This document shows positions 6,736 to 12,981 of a stretch of 40,839 bases of DNA, piece after piece (position 1 is the stretch's first letter; every line of letters starts with the position of its first letter). The DNA comes from a virus. The stretch is from IMG/VR virus record IMGVR_UViG_3300005511_000870, positions 1-40,839 of that record; one strand, written 5' to 3'. Below the pieces are notes generated by a model. That model saw only the letters and a list, made by a program, of their open reading frames with translations, ran no database searches and was not told the DNA's origin. The translations under genes were made by a program, and so were the position numbers.

Positions 6736-6890
6736 GCTGGTTCCTTTTCGCCGATTCGCTCGGCTTCGCTGAGTTCGAGATCGCTGTTGCCCTTGAGGAC
6801 GCCCGTGCAGTCCACGACCGCAAGGCCGGACGGCGATGGCAACGGCGGGATGCCGAGGCTCATGGCCGCGATGAAGTCGTCCTCGCTCAC
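6732..6890 (-). CDS. Very small early protein
   Basis: 52 residues from a GTG at 6890 that overlaps the previous stop as GTGA (6887-6890). Sequence VSEDDFIAAMSLGIPPLPSP and an acidic end (ELSEAERIGEKEPA). Supported mainly by the exact coupling with both neighbours. No recognisable motif. Confidence 0.55.
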   Translation of the reverse strand: MSEDDFIAAMSLGIPPLPSPSGLAVVDCTGVLKGNSDLELSEAERIGEKEPA

Positions 6891-7015
6891 TGGGAGACCC
6901 CCAGGAGCAGGTAGCCGGCGCCGATCCCCGCGAGGAAGGCGAGGACGCAGCACACGACGAGGTCGCGGCCATGGGCGCGGTTAATGGCGGCCAGTTGGTC
7001 TTCGAAGGGCTTCAT
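6887..7015 (-). CDS. Single-helix membrane peptide
   Basis: 42 residues from the ATG at 7015 (MKPFEDQLAAINRAHGRD), followed by one transmembrane helix (VVCCVLAFLAGIGAGYLLLGV). Overlaps the upstream stop as ATGA. A short polar head and one helix is a common design for small phage membrane peptides; function unknown. Confidence 0.6.
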   Translation of the reverse strand: MKPFEDQLAAINRAHGRDLVVCCVLAFLAGIGAGYLLLGVSQ

Positions 7016-7242
7016 GCCTTGGACCTCCGCGCGGCGAGCCGGAGCTCGGCGCTCAAGCGCGAGACCACGGACGCCCCGCTGGCTTGGGTCTTGAGCACGT
7101 CCTTGCGCGCCTGCCGTGAAGCGCGCAGGGCCAGGTGGGCGCTGTAACCCATGCGGAGCGCCGCCAGGTACACGGCCTGCGCGGCACCGTCGGCACGCTC
7201 GAAGCGGACTGGGCGGCGGAAGGGGACCACGACGGCGCTCAT
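7012..7242 (-). CDS. Small basic early protein
   Basis: 76 residues from the ATG at 7242, overlapping the previous stop by four bases. Mostly helical and basic (LALRASRQARKDVLK, LAARRSKA). No motif recognised. Part of the left early operon. Confidence 0.6.
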   Translation of the reverse strand: MSAVVVPFRRPVRFERADGAAQAVYLAALRMGYSAHLALRASRQARKDVLKTQASGASVVSRLSAELRLAARRSKA

Positions 7243-7448
7243 CGGGCACCCCCGACGCGGGCGATGGCGGCATGCAGAGCGTCCATCTTCGGCCGGTAGC
7301 TCGGATGCCAGGCGTGCTGACGGTCATCGTTGGCAAACACCTGCGCAGCCTCGATCAGCTCGTCCACGGCGTGGTAGACCTCGTAAGGCAGAACATCGGC
7401 GTCGCATGCGGCGCGGATCTTCTCTCGCACATCGACCGGGCGGCTCAC
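7239..7448 (-). CDS. Small early protein, possibly paralogous to its upstream neighbour
   Basis: 69 residues from a GTG at 7448 that overlaps the upstream stop as GTGA. Helical, with VDELIEAAQVF and the ending LHAAIARVGGAR. The neighbour at 7445-7702 has IAELIEAANWA and ends LRAALARVSGGAL at similar spacing, suggesting an old tandem duplication. No domain recognised. Confidence 0.65.
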   Translation of the reverse strand: MSRPVDVREKIRAACDADVLPYEVYHAVDELIEAAQVFANDDRQHAWHPSYRPKMDALHAAIARVGGAR

Positions 7449-7702
7449 AGGGCACCTCCGGAGACGCGGGCGAGTGCGGCACGCAGCCGCCGCTGCTTTG
7501 CCCGTGCCATGTCGCCGTGGACGCGCATGCGGGATGCCCAGTTCGCCGCTTCGATCAGCTCGGCGATGGCGGCGCGCGCCTCCTTGGCCGTGCCAGGCGT
7601 CAGCTGCATGCTCGCAGGCGCGTTCGTCTCGACAGTGGCGCGGAGTGCATCCATCACCGCCAGCACATCGACCGGGGCGCCGGTCACGCCGGGGGAGGTC
7701 AT
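7445..7702 (-). CDS. Small early protein, possibly paralogous to its downstream neighbour
   Basis: 85 residues from the ATG at 7702, overlapping the upstream stop as ATGA. Helical, with AELIEAANWASRM, a basic helix (MARAKQRRLRAALARV) and the terminal SGGAL. It shares the ELIEAA core and the A-x-ARV-x-G ending with the following gene. Unknown function in the PL-driven operon. Confidence 0.65.
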   Translation of the reverse strand: MTSPGVTGAPVDVLAVMDALRATVETNAPASMQLTPGTAKEARAAIAELIEAANWASRMRVHGDMARAKQRRLRAALARVSGGAL

Positions 7703-8025
7703 GCGGCCTCTCCCAGCTCGGCCAACGCGCGCTGCAGGTCGTACTGCAGCTGCTCAAGGGCGCGCGCGCTGTGCTGACGGCCGGCGATGCCCTGGCCGCG
7801 AAGAACCGCCTCGGCGCGGCGCAGGAGGCCGGGCAGGGCAGAGCAGCGCGCCAGGAAGCGGGCGTTGGCGGCGTTGCCGCCGGGATTGAGGTGGGGCGAC
7901 CGGCATTCAGCGACGAGGATGTCGCCGTTGGCTGACCAGATGGTGGTGGTGCCGGGGCCCGAGTAGAACGGGCCGGGGGTGGGGCTGGCCGGCTGAGCGT
8001 CGGCCGAGCGGGTTGCCAGATCCAT
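7699..8025 (-). CDS. First gene of the left early operon (unknown)
   Basis: 108 residues from the ATG at 8025, with GGAG eight bases upstream and about 50 bases downstream of the predicted PL start. A proline-rich N-terminus (PASPTPGPFYSGPG), a small beta region (TTIWSANGDILVAEC) and a helical end (LEQLQYDLQRALAELGEAA) are seen. Small proteins of this design (WSANGD and NARFLARCS segments) are common in early regions of temperate phages of this host group, from general recall. Its transcription should be controlled directly by the paired operators at 8088-8121. Confidence 0.75.
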   Translation of the reverse strand: MDLATRSADAQPASPTPGPFYSGPGTTTIWSANGDILVAECRSPHLNPGGNAANARFLARCSALPGLLRRAEAVLRGQGIAGRQHSARALEQLQYDLQRALAELGEAA

Positions 8026-8083
8026 TGCCGTCTCCGCGCCACCTGCCGGACGGGATTCCGGGGTTCTTCGTGGCGACGGAGAT

Positions 8084-8112
8084 AGTAAAGCAACGCTTGA
8101 GCTGAAAGTCAA
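8084..8112 (-). promoter_or_regulatory. Predicted left early promoter (PL)
   Basis: On the minus strand, TTGACT (8112-8107), a 17-base spacer and TTTACT (8089-8084). The -35 overlaps one operator (8111-8121) and the -10/spacer overlaps the other (8088-8098). The same arrangement recurs at the right promoter, which makes it more credible. Reads into the gene starting at 8025. Confidence 0.65.
8088..8098. promoter_or_regulatory. Left operator, AAGC-N3-GCTT
   Basis: AAGCAACGCTT, palindromic outer arms of four bases with a three-base centre. One of five such sites, all in the two early control regions. Overlaps the -10 side of the predicted PL promoter. Probable binding site of the CI-like repressor encoded at 9006-9686. 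Confidence 0.7.
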
Positions 8113-8121
8113 GCTATGCTT
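8111..8121. promoter_or_regulatory. Left operator, AAGC-N3-GCTT
   Basis: AAGCTATGCTT. Its centre is 23 bases from the centre of the site at 8088-8098, the same spacing as the pair at 9725-9758. Overlaps the -35 of the predicted PL promoter. Probable repressor operator. Confidence 0.7.
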
Positions 8122-8144
8122 TAGGCCGGCTGGGGTGCTACGGG

Positions 8145-8996
8145 CTAATCGTCCGCCTTGACCACCAAGTTGACAGTTCGGCCGTCGTTGGACGAGGAGA
8201 CCATCGAAACTCGCTTACCGGCTCTCAAAGCTTCCGCGATGCAGGGATTGTCGGCAGCGCTCATGGAAACGACGAGCCTTTGGAAGAAGAGCATGCTTCG
8301 CATGTGGCCCACGATGCGATCAGGGGGGATCAGCTTCAGAGAGACAACTGCCCCAGGCACGCAGTGCTTGGAAATGAAAGCTTTGTCCGCCCACTGAATG
8401 ATGGTCGACGGTTTCGGTGTCGGATTTTCACGTGCAATCGGGGCAGCACCAGGTTGGAATGCTTCTCGATCTAGCAGCCGCTTGTAGTACGTGGAGCTCC
8501 GCTTCGTTTTTCCAGAATGCAAGCTCAGTGCCAGATGCAACGTCGTCGCGTCGTTCAATGCGTGATGTCCGGCGCCAACAGCAATTCCGAAATGTTCGCG
8601 AACAGTTTCAAGCTTCTTGTTGTACATCATTGGCCAGGGCCATTGCCTATAGCTACAGCGCCAGTCAATACGGTGAAGATCAGGGTATACGCTGCCAATC
8701 ATGCGGCGATCGAATGATGCGTTATGCGCGATCACGGTGTCGGCAGGTGATAGAAAACTGCGCAGCCCATCTAAGTCAAAAGATGCGCCGCGCAGAGATT
8801 CAAGCGTCCTGCCATGGACCGCAAATGCACCTGGGCTAATGGATACGGTTGGCTCCTGTTCGCCGTACCACTTCCCTTCCATTGCTGAGATGCCGCTGTC
8901 TTCAACAGATACAAGGATCGCCCCAATACTGATGGGCTGATCGGCCTCTAATAGACCAGTGCTCTCGCAATCAACGATTGCGACGATCCTTGGCAT
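8145..8996 (-). CDS. DEDDh-type 3'-5' exonuclease, cotranscribed with the repressor
   Basis: 283 residues from the ATG at 8996, nine bases after the repressor stop. The exonuclease domain (residues 1-160) has ExoI D9/E11 (VDCESTGL), ExoII D96 (AHNASFD) and ExoIII H144-D149 (HHALND), all DnaQ/RNase T-superfamily residues. Residues 170-283 form an extra domain I do not recognise (WADKAFISKHCVPGAVVSLKLI and onward, ending VNLVVKADD). GC is lower than in the flanking early genes. Because it follows cI directly on the same strand, it is probably made in the lysogen. That suggests degradation of nucleic acid from invaders or another conversion role rather than a lytic function; this is inference. 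Its stop lies just before the PL promoter. Confidence 0.85.
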   Translation of the reverse strand: MPRIVAIVDCESTGLLEADQPISIGAILVSVEDSGISAMEGKWYGEQEPTVSISPGAFAVHGRTLESLRGASFDLDGLRSFLSPADTVIAHNASFDRRMIGSVYPDLHRIDWRCSYRQWPWPMMYNKKLETVREHFGIAVGAGHHALNDATTLHLALSLHSGKTKRSSTYYKRLLDREAFQPGAAPIARENPTPKPSTIIQWADKAFISKHCVPGAVVSLKLIPPDRIVGHMRSMLFFQRLVVSMSAADNPCIAEALRAGKRVSMVSSSNDGRTVNLVVKADD

Positions 8997-9005
8997 GAGA
9001 GGCTC

Positions 9006-9686
9006 CTAGTTGAAACGATCGATCCTATTTCTCAGGTAGACCTTGCCGCCGACTATCGCGCCTTGCGGCAACGGGAACGCTGGATACAGCGCCGTGTTGG
9101 CACTCACCACGTAGATGGAATCGCCGCGGTCCTGAAGGCCCTTCACTTGCTGCCCGTTTCCTGTGTTGATCAGGTAAATGCCGTCGCCATCGAAGGCGTT
9201 GACTCCGGTGTCGACTATCAGCGACTCACCCGGCTGGATCACAGGGATCATGGAGTCACCACGGCCGGTGACCAGAATGAGGCGCCCAGGAGGCGGAACA
9301 AAGCCCACAACCGACCGAATGTAGGCCGGAGTGAAGTCCATCGAGCGAACAACCTCAGGGTAGTCCTCGTTTACGCGCCCATCCCCCATATCCGCTTCTC
9401 CGTCCAGTAGCTGCACCCGGACAGAGTCGCGCTTTGCACTCTCAATCTCTGCGACAGCTGAGACGGTTGAGGCCTCCGAGGGGACGTCCATCCCGAAATG
9501 GGACAGGGGCCGCTTGGTGAGCTCAGCCAGACGGGGAATCTTGCGCTTGTCGATCTTGCCGGTCCTCAGCCAACCGGACACGGCTTGTTCGGTCACGCCG
9601 AAAGCGTCGGCGATCTCCTTCTGTGTTTTGCCGGAGCCCTCGATGGCCGACCGGACCGCTGTTGCCATGTCGTGGTTGTCAAGCAT
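9006..9686 (-). CDS. CI-like repressor, helix-turn-helix plus S24 peptidase domain
   Basis: 226 residues from the ATG at 9686; an alternative ATG at 9668 (MATAVRSAI) would leave the operator at 9681-9691 outside the gene. Residues 19-40 are a helix-turn-helix (TQKEIADAFGVTEQAVSGWL). The C-terminal half is a LexA/CI-type S24 domain with S145 (GRGDSM) and K182 (QQVKGL) as the Ser-Lys dyad. It maintains lysogeny, and RecA-stimulated self-cleavage is expected to release the early promoters. No clear Ala-Gly cleavage pair was pinned down in the linker (about 70-115). The gene is divergent from the Cro-like gene, with three operators in between. Confidence 0.93.
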   Translation of the reverse strand: MLDNHDMATAVRSAIEGSGKTQKEIADAFGVTEQAVSGWLRTGKIDKRKIPRLAELTKRPLSHFGMDVPSEASTVSAVAEIESAKRDSVRVQLLDGEADMGDGRVNEDYPEVVRSMDFTPAYIRSVVGFVPPPGRLILVTGRGDSMIPVIQPGESLIVDTGVNAFDGDGIYLINTGNGQQVKGLQDRGDSIYVVSANTALYPAFPLPQGAIVGGKVYLRNRIDRFN

Positions 9687-9691
9687 CGCTT
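9681..9691. promoter_or_regulatory. Operator at the repressor start, AAGC-N3-GCTT
   Basis: AAGCATCGCTT overlapping the ATG of the repressor gene at 9684-9686 (read on the minus strand). Identical to the site at 9725-9735. Its position suggests repressor autoregulation, like OR3 of lambda, or it may block translation or elongation at its own start. Confidence 0.65.
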
Positions 9692-9724
9692 TATTGTCCG
9701 ATGCCCACGAGCCGCAATGTAAGA

Positions 9725-9735
9725 AAGCATCGCTT
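9725..9735. promoter_or_regulatory. Right operator, AAGC-N3-GCTT
   Basis: AAGCATCGCTT overlapping the first bases of the -35 (TTGACT, 9734-9739) of the predicted right promoter. Forms a pair with 9748-9758, centres 23 bases apart, inside a larger near-perfect inverted repeat. Confidence 0.7.
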
Positions 9736-9764
9736 GACTACTGACTCAAGCGATGCTTTAGAAT
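9734..9764 (+). promoter_or_regulatory. Predicted right early promoter (PR)
   Basis: TTGACT (9734-9739), then TTTAGA (9757-9762) at 17 bases or TAGAAT (9759-9764) at 19 bases. A start site six to eight bases later falls at or next to the ATG at 9772, so the Cro-like transcript may have almost no leader. Both operators at 9725-9758 overlap it. Confidence 0.6.
9748..9758. promoter_or_regulatory. Right operator, AAGC-N3-GCTT
   Basis: AAGCGATGCTT, located in the spacer and -10 of the predicted right promoter. Same 23-base pair spacing as at the left promoter, so occupation by the repressor should block RNA polymerase. Confidence 0.7.
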
Positions 9765-9771
9765 GGGTGCC

Positions 9772-10005
9772 ATGACTCCCATCTCTCGCGCGATCCAGAA
9801 CATAGAAGGCGGACAAGCAGCACTTGCCCGTCGACTCGCAGTTTCGCCCCAAGCGGTGAACCAGTGGGTCAACGGCCATCGGCCGGTCCCGCCGAAGCAC
9901 GCCATCGCGATTGAGGCTGCGACGGGCGTCACCCGCCACGAGCTGCGGCCCGACGTCTTCGGCGCCGCGTCGGCCGAAGGGCAGGGGGTGGCCGATGCTG
10001 CCTGA
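9772..10005 (+). CDS. YdaS/Cro-like DNA-binding protein
   Basis: 77 residues from the ATG at 9772. A helix-turn-helix spans about residues 13-37 (GGQAALARRLAVSPQAVNQWVNG), followed by the RPVPPKHAIAIEAATGVTRHELRPDVF pattern typical of YdaS_antitoxin/Cro-like proteins in proteobacterial prophages. It is divergent from cI and is the first gene of the right early transcript, so it should act as Cro and lower repressor synthesis during lytic growth. No good Shine-Dalgarno is present, and the predicted transcript start is very close to the ATG. Confidence 0.88.
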   Translation: MTPISRAIQNIEGGQAALARRLAVSPQAVNQWVNGHRPVPPKHAIAIEAATGVTRHELRPDVFGAASAEGQGVADAA

Positions 10006-10174
10006 CCGACTGAATCCCCGGCTCTGGCTTCGCGACTGGTTGCTCAAGCCCACTGCCGCCGAAGCAGCGGCCTCCGAGCGCATTAGGGCAAAGCAGATGC
10101 AGCGGGTGCGGGAAAACCTCGCCGCCGCGGTCAAGGCAGATGCAGCCGCCCCGCTTGAGGTCAGCTCATCGTGA
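9995..10174 (+). CDS. Small early-right protein
   Basis: 59 residues from the ATG at 9995, overlapping the Cro-like gene by 11 bases. Sequence MLPDRLNPRLWLRDWLLKP followed by a charged alanine-rich helix (ASERIRAKQMQRVRENLAAAVKAD). No motif recognised. Follows Cro in the right operon, and its end overlaps the convergent gene at 10161 by 14 bases. Confidence 0.6.
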   Translation: MLPDRLNPRLWLRDWLLKPTAAEAAASERIRAKQMQRVRENLAAAVKADAAAPLEVSSS

Positions 10175-10355
10175 GCACGATCGCTGCTTGCCTCAGTGCC
10201 TCGGCTTCTTCCGCCGGCAACTCGCTGGCCATTCCGTCGACTTCCTGTCGAACGTGCTGGTGGAACTCCTTGTCGTTGCGCAGCCGCCTCGACAGGACCG
10301 TCACCACTGCCTGCAGTGCCTGCACTTCCGTGATCACTTCCTTCATTGACTTCAT
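10161..10355 (-). CDS. Small helical protein on the opposite strand
   Basis: 64 residues from the ATG at 10355, with AAGGAGG seven bases upstream, a stronger ribosome site than most neighbours have. Helical throughout (MKEVITEVQALQAVVTVLSRRLRND, ELPAEEAEALRQAAIVL). It is transcribed against the right early operon between the Cro and CII genes, in the place where lambda makes the oop antisense RNA. No promoter could be assigned confidently and the function is unknown. Confidence 0.65.
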   Translation of the reverse strand: MKSMKEVITEVQALQAVVTVLSRRLRNDKEFHQHVRQEVDGMASELPAEEAEALRQAAIVLTMS

Positions 10356-10494
10356 GTCGCCCTCCTTGCGGGCTGTGTTGTTGGCACATCCAGCGTACCG
10401 CAAGGCGAGCGGCTCCCATCCGTAAGTCACCGAGGTCCATGGCGCGCAGCCTGCCGGACCCCTTCGCTCCGAACCACGTTCAGGGAACTGCCGC

Positions 10495-10944
10495 ATGAAC
10501 ATCCTCGACGCCGCGCACAAGACCGTGAAGAGCTACCCCGGTGGTAGCGAATCGCTGGCACCCCGCATCGGCATGTCCGCCGCGGTGCTGCGGAACAAGG
10601 TCAATCCGAACAACGACACGCACCACCTGACCTTGGCCGAGGCCAGCGAGATCATGGGGGTGTCGCACGACGACCGAATCCTGCACGCGCTGGCGGCCGA
10701 GCACGGCTACACGCTGCAGCCGATGGAGGCGAGCACCAGCGGCACCGTCATGGGCGCGATGCTCGACCACGGCGCATCGCAGGGTGCGTTCGCCCAGGCG
10801 ATCCACGAAGCGCTCCGCGACGGTCTGATCACCGAGAACGAGATGCGCGCGATCAGCGCCGCTGGCGCCTCGCAGATGAGTGCAGTGGTGGGTCTGCTGG
10901 CGCGCCTGCGCTCGGTCACCGGTGTGCCGGGGGTGGGGGCGTGA
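10495..10944 (+). CDS. CII-family phage regulator (CP76-like)
   Basis: 149 residues from the ATG at 10495. The sequence (MNILDAAHKTVKSYPGGSESLAPRIGMSAAVLRNKVNPNNDTHHL split over residues 1-45, then LTLAEASEIMGVSHDD) matches the phage regulatory CII family (Phage_CP76). The N-terminal half holds a helix-turn-helix and the C-terminal half is helical and probably oligomerises. Such proteins influence the choice between lysis and lysogeny by activating repressor or integrase promoters. It starts the long run of overlapping replication genes; its stop overlaps a GTG at 10941. Confidence 0.85.
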   Translation: MNILDAAHKTVKSYPGGSESLAPRIGMSAAVLRNKVNPNNDTHHLTLAEASEIMGVSHDDRILHALAAEHGYTLQPMEASTSGTVMGAMLDHGASQGAFAQAIHEALRDGLITENEMRAISAAGASQMSAVVGLLARLRSVTGVPGVGA

Positions 10945-11045
10945 GCCTGATCCAGACCGACGCGACCGCTCGCGCGCTGTGCATTGTCCGCCGCCGGTGG
11001 CTATGGGCCGGCTTGGTTCGCCGCCTGAAAGAGTGGGGTGCCTGA
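10941..11045 (+). CDS. Very small basic peptide gene
   Basis: 34 codons from a GTG at 10941 that overlaps the CII stop (GTGA) and ending in TGATG with the next gene. Sequence VSLIQTDATARALCIVRRRW, then WAGLVRRLKEWGA. Only the exact coupling on both sides supports it; it may instead simply be a translational bridge. Confidence 0.45.
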   Translation: MSLIQTDATARALCIVRRRWLWAGLVRRLKEWGA

Positions 11046-11290
11046 TGCGACCCGGTGACTTTCAGAGGTTCGTGGTCGGCCCGCCAATGGCGCCGCGTGA
11101 GCCGAGCCCGCCCAAGACCGATCTGGAGATGCGGCTGGAGGCGGCCATTGCCGCGCTTGAGGATCTGGCCGCCCGGTACGCCTCGTGCACGATCGAGTGG
11201 CGCCGCGGTCGGCTCGCCAACGAGCTGGCATTCCAGCGCCGGACGGTGGAACGCCTGGAAGCCGAGAGGGCGGCCGAGGTGACGAAGTGA
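11045..11290 (+). CDS. Small coiled-coil phage protein
   Basis: 81 residues from the ATG at 11045. After a short N-terminus it is helical (LEMRLEAAIAALEDLAARYA; LANELAFQRRTVERLEAERAAEV), probably a dimeric coiled coil. Coupled by overlap to both neighbours. Unknown role in the replication block. Confidence 0.65.
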   Translation: MRPGDFQRFVVGPPMAPREPSPPKTDLEMRLEAAIAALEDLAARYASCTIEWRRGRLANELAFQRRTVERLEAERAAEVTK

Positions 11291-11508
11291 GCCGCGCCGC
11301 GCAGATCCGCGCACTCGCCGCTGAGCGTTGCAGCGAAGCAGAGATCGCCTTGGGGCTGGCGGCCTCGTTGGCGCAGGTCCGAGAAGTCCTGGTCGCCGAT
11401 GCGCGCTTCCAAGGCAGGCCCCATTCCCAGCGTCGCATCGCGCGCGCGTTCAACCGTTGGTGCAGCCAACGTTTCGACGCACCTTCCATAGGGGGGCGCG
11501 GGCAGTGA
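11287..11508 (+). CDS. Small helix-turn-helix-like protein
   Basis: 73 residues from a GTG overlapping the previous stop (GTGA). RALAAERCSEAEIALGLAASLAQVREVLVAD resembles a helix-turn-helix of the kind that scans 'A-E-R-x-S-E-x-E-I-A-x-x-L'. A basic tail follows (RRIARAFNRWCSQRF). Probably DNA binding; target unknown. Confidence 0.6.
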   Translation: MSRAAQIRALAAERCSEAEIALGLAASLAQVREVLVADARFQGRPHSQRRIARAFNRWCSQRFDAPSIGGRGQ

Positions 11509-12425
11509 GCGTCGAGGCAATCACCTGGGCGCTGAAGCAGCCCATCCGCCAGTCGTCGGCGAAGTTCGTGCTCGTTGTCCTGGCCAACTGCGCCAGCGGT
11601 GACAGCTGGCTCGCGTTCCCGTCCACAGCTTACTTGGCTGAGGCCACGGGGCAGGATCGGAAGACGGTCGTGTCGAACCTGGCCAAGCTCCGCGAATGGG
11701 GGCTCATCGAGGACAGCGGCAAGCGGCAGGGCGACACCAAGCAGGTGATCGTCTATCGGCTCCGCGGCCCCGAATTCATGTGGTCGGAAGGGCCGGAAAA
11801 GGATAGGGAAAAACGGAACAGTTCCGAAAACGGAACAGTTCCGAAAACGGAGGCAAACAGTACCGTTTTTCCCTCGAAACAGTCCCGTTTTTCCCGTGAA
11901 GAGTCCCAAAAACGGGACACGGAACCGTCATTAACCGTAAGGAACCGCAAGGAACCGTCATCTGCGCGTGCGCGCGACGACGACGGCCGCCTGTCCCCCG
12001 ATGCGATCGAGCGGGAGCTCGCCGGCCTGACCCGGATCCCGGCCAGCCTGGACCCCGAGGTACTGGCGAGCTTCATCCGCCACCGGCGAGTCAGCCGGCG
12101 GACGTGGTCGATCAGCTCCTGGCTGGAACTGCTGCCCCGCTTCGCGGAGCTCGAAGCGCAGGGCCACGACCTCAACGAATCCCTGCGGCAGACGATGCGC
12201 GCAGGCCTGCACCTGCCGGTGACGCCGGCGCCCAGTACCAGCACCCACGGAAACCACCATGGCGAATCCCTTGCAGACCGCGCTGCCCGGCAGCACGACC
12301 ACCAGCGCCGCGACGCCGGAGCTGGCCCGGGCCGACGTGCAGGCGTGGGCGGCAGCGATCACTCCGGAGAACTTGTCGGCGCCGTCGTCGACGTCGAGTG
12401 GCGAGCAGTCGGCGCGACTCCATGA
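11505..12425 (+). CDS. Helix-turn-helix replication protein (O-like)
   Basis: 306 residues from a GTG at 11505 overlapping the previous stop. An N-terminal winged helix (about residues 5-80: ITWALKQPIRQSSAKFVLVVLA, then FPSTAYLAEATGQDRKTVVSNLAKLREWGLIED) is followed by a low-complexity polar linker and a second helical domain (about 165-245: RIPASLDPEVLASFIRHRR). This architecture and position match phage replication initiators acting at an origin inside or near the gene. The repetitive ACGGAACAGTTCC-like and AAACGG-rich stretch at about 11805-11950 might be that origin. The final 55 or so residues overlap the next gene out of frame and look like an unselected extension. Confidence 0.8.
   Translation: MSVEAITWALKQPIRQSSAKFVLVVLANCASGDSWLAFPSTAYLAEATGQDRKTVVSNLAKLREWGLIEDSGKRQGDTKQVIVYRLRGPEFMWSEGPEKDREKRNSSENGTVPKTEANSTVFPSKQSRFSREESQKRDTEPSLTVRNRKEPSSARARDDDGRLSPDAIERELAGLTRIPASLDPEVLASFIRHRRVSRRTWSISSWLELLPRFAELEAQGHDLNESLRQTMRAGLHLPVTPAPSTSTHGNHHGESLADRAARQHDHQRRDAGAGPGRRAGVGGSDHSGELVGAVVDVEWRAVGATP
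11805..11955. other. Repeat-rich stretch inside the O-like gene, possible replication origin
   Basis: Within the linker-coding part of the O-like gene, short units recur: GGAACAGTTCCGAAAACGG, AACGGAACAGTTCCG and several AAACGG/CCGTTTTTCCC copies in both orientations, followed by three GGAACCG(C/T)-type units near 11924-11958. The region is visibly richer in A and T than its surroundings. Lambdoid phages place the origin iterons inside the O gene, so this is a plausible ori. No experiment or comparison supports it here. Confidence 0.45.
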
Positions 12426-12981
12426 CGCGCTGCGCGCGCTGTGGGAGGCGATGCTCGGGATCTACGGAAACACCTGGGCCAGCCAGTACGGCCTGAGCCC
12501 CCTACGCGAGGGGGAGCTGTCCCAGGCAGGCAAGGCCTGGGGAGAGGCGATCTCTGGCCTCACGCCGCGGCACGTCATTGCCGGCATCACTGCGGCCCAA
12601 CGGTCCGGCCACGAGTTCCCGCCCAATGCGGCGCGCTTTCGGATCCTTGCGCTCGGCCTGCCCAGCCTGGCTCAGGTGGAGGCCGAGTTGGGACCCGGGC
12701 AGGACCGCTCGCCGTTCTCGGTGCTGGTGTGGTCGAAGCTGGACCTGCACCGCTACCGGACCGGCGATGGCCGCGACCAGCACCGGCTCGTGCAGAACGC
12801 CTACGAACAGGCGCTCCGTCTCGTGCAGGCCGGCGAGCCGCTGCCTCCTGCGGTGAAAGCCATCGCCCACGAGCCGATGCGCGCGCCAGTCGTGTCCGAC
12901 AGGGCCAGGGCGCGCGCTGCGATGGAACGGGCCGCCGCCGAGCTCAGTGCGGCGTTCGACGGAGGCAGCGGTGGCGAGTAA
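12259..12981 (+). CDS. Replication protein P-like (helicase loader)
   Basis: 240 residues from the ATG at 12259; 167 bases overlap the end of the preceding gene in another frame. Composition and motifs (ALWEAMLGIYGNTWASQYG, LTPRHVIAGITAAQRSG, EFPPNAARFRILALGLPSL) fit the phage replication protein P group, which in lambda recruits the host DnaB helicase. It follows the O-like gene, as expected. The C-terminal third is alanine/arginine-rich and helical. No ATP-binding motif was found, so an AAA+ loader of the DnaC type is unlikely. Confidence 0.75.
   Translation: MANPLQTALPGSTTTSAATPELARADVQAWAAAITPENLSAPSSTSSGEQSARLHDALRALWEAMLGIYGNTWASQYGLSPLREGELSQAGKAWGEAISGLTPRHVIAGITAAQRSGHEFPPNAARFRILALGLPSLAQVEAELGPGQDRSPFSVLVWSKLDLHRYRTGDGRDQHRLVQNAYEQALRLVQAGEPLPPAVKAIAHEPMRAPVVSDRARARAAMERAAAELSAAFDGGSGGE

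Noticed and set aside
7239-8093. Long minus-strand frame of 284 codons through three small early genes
   Set aside because: Only its last 69 codons, from the GTG at 7448, form a coupled gene of normal composition; the rest is a shadow of two other genes.
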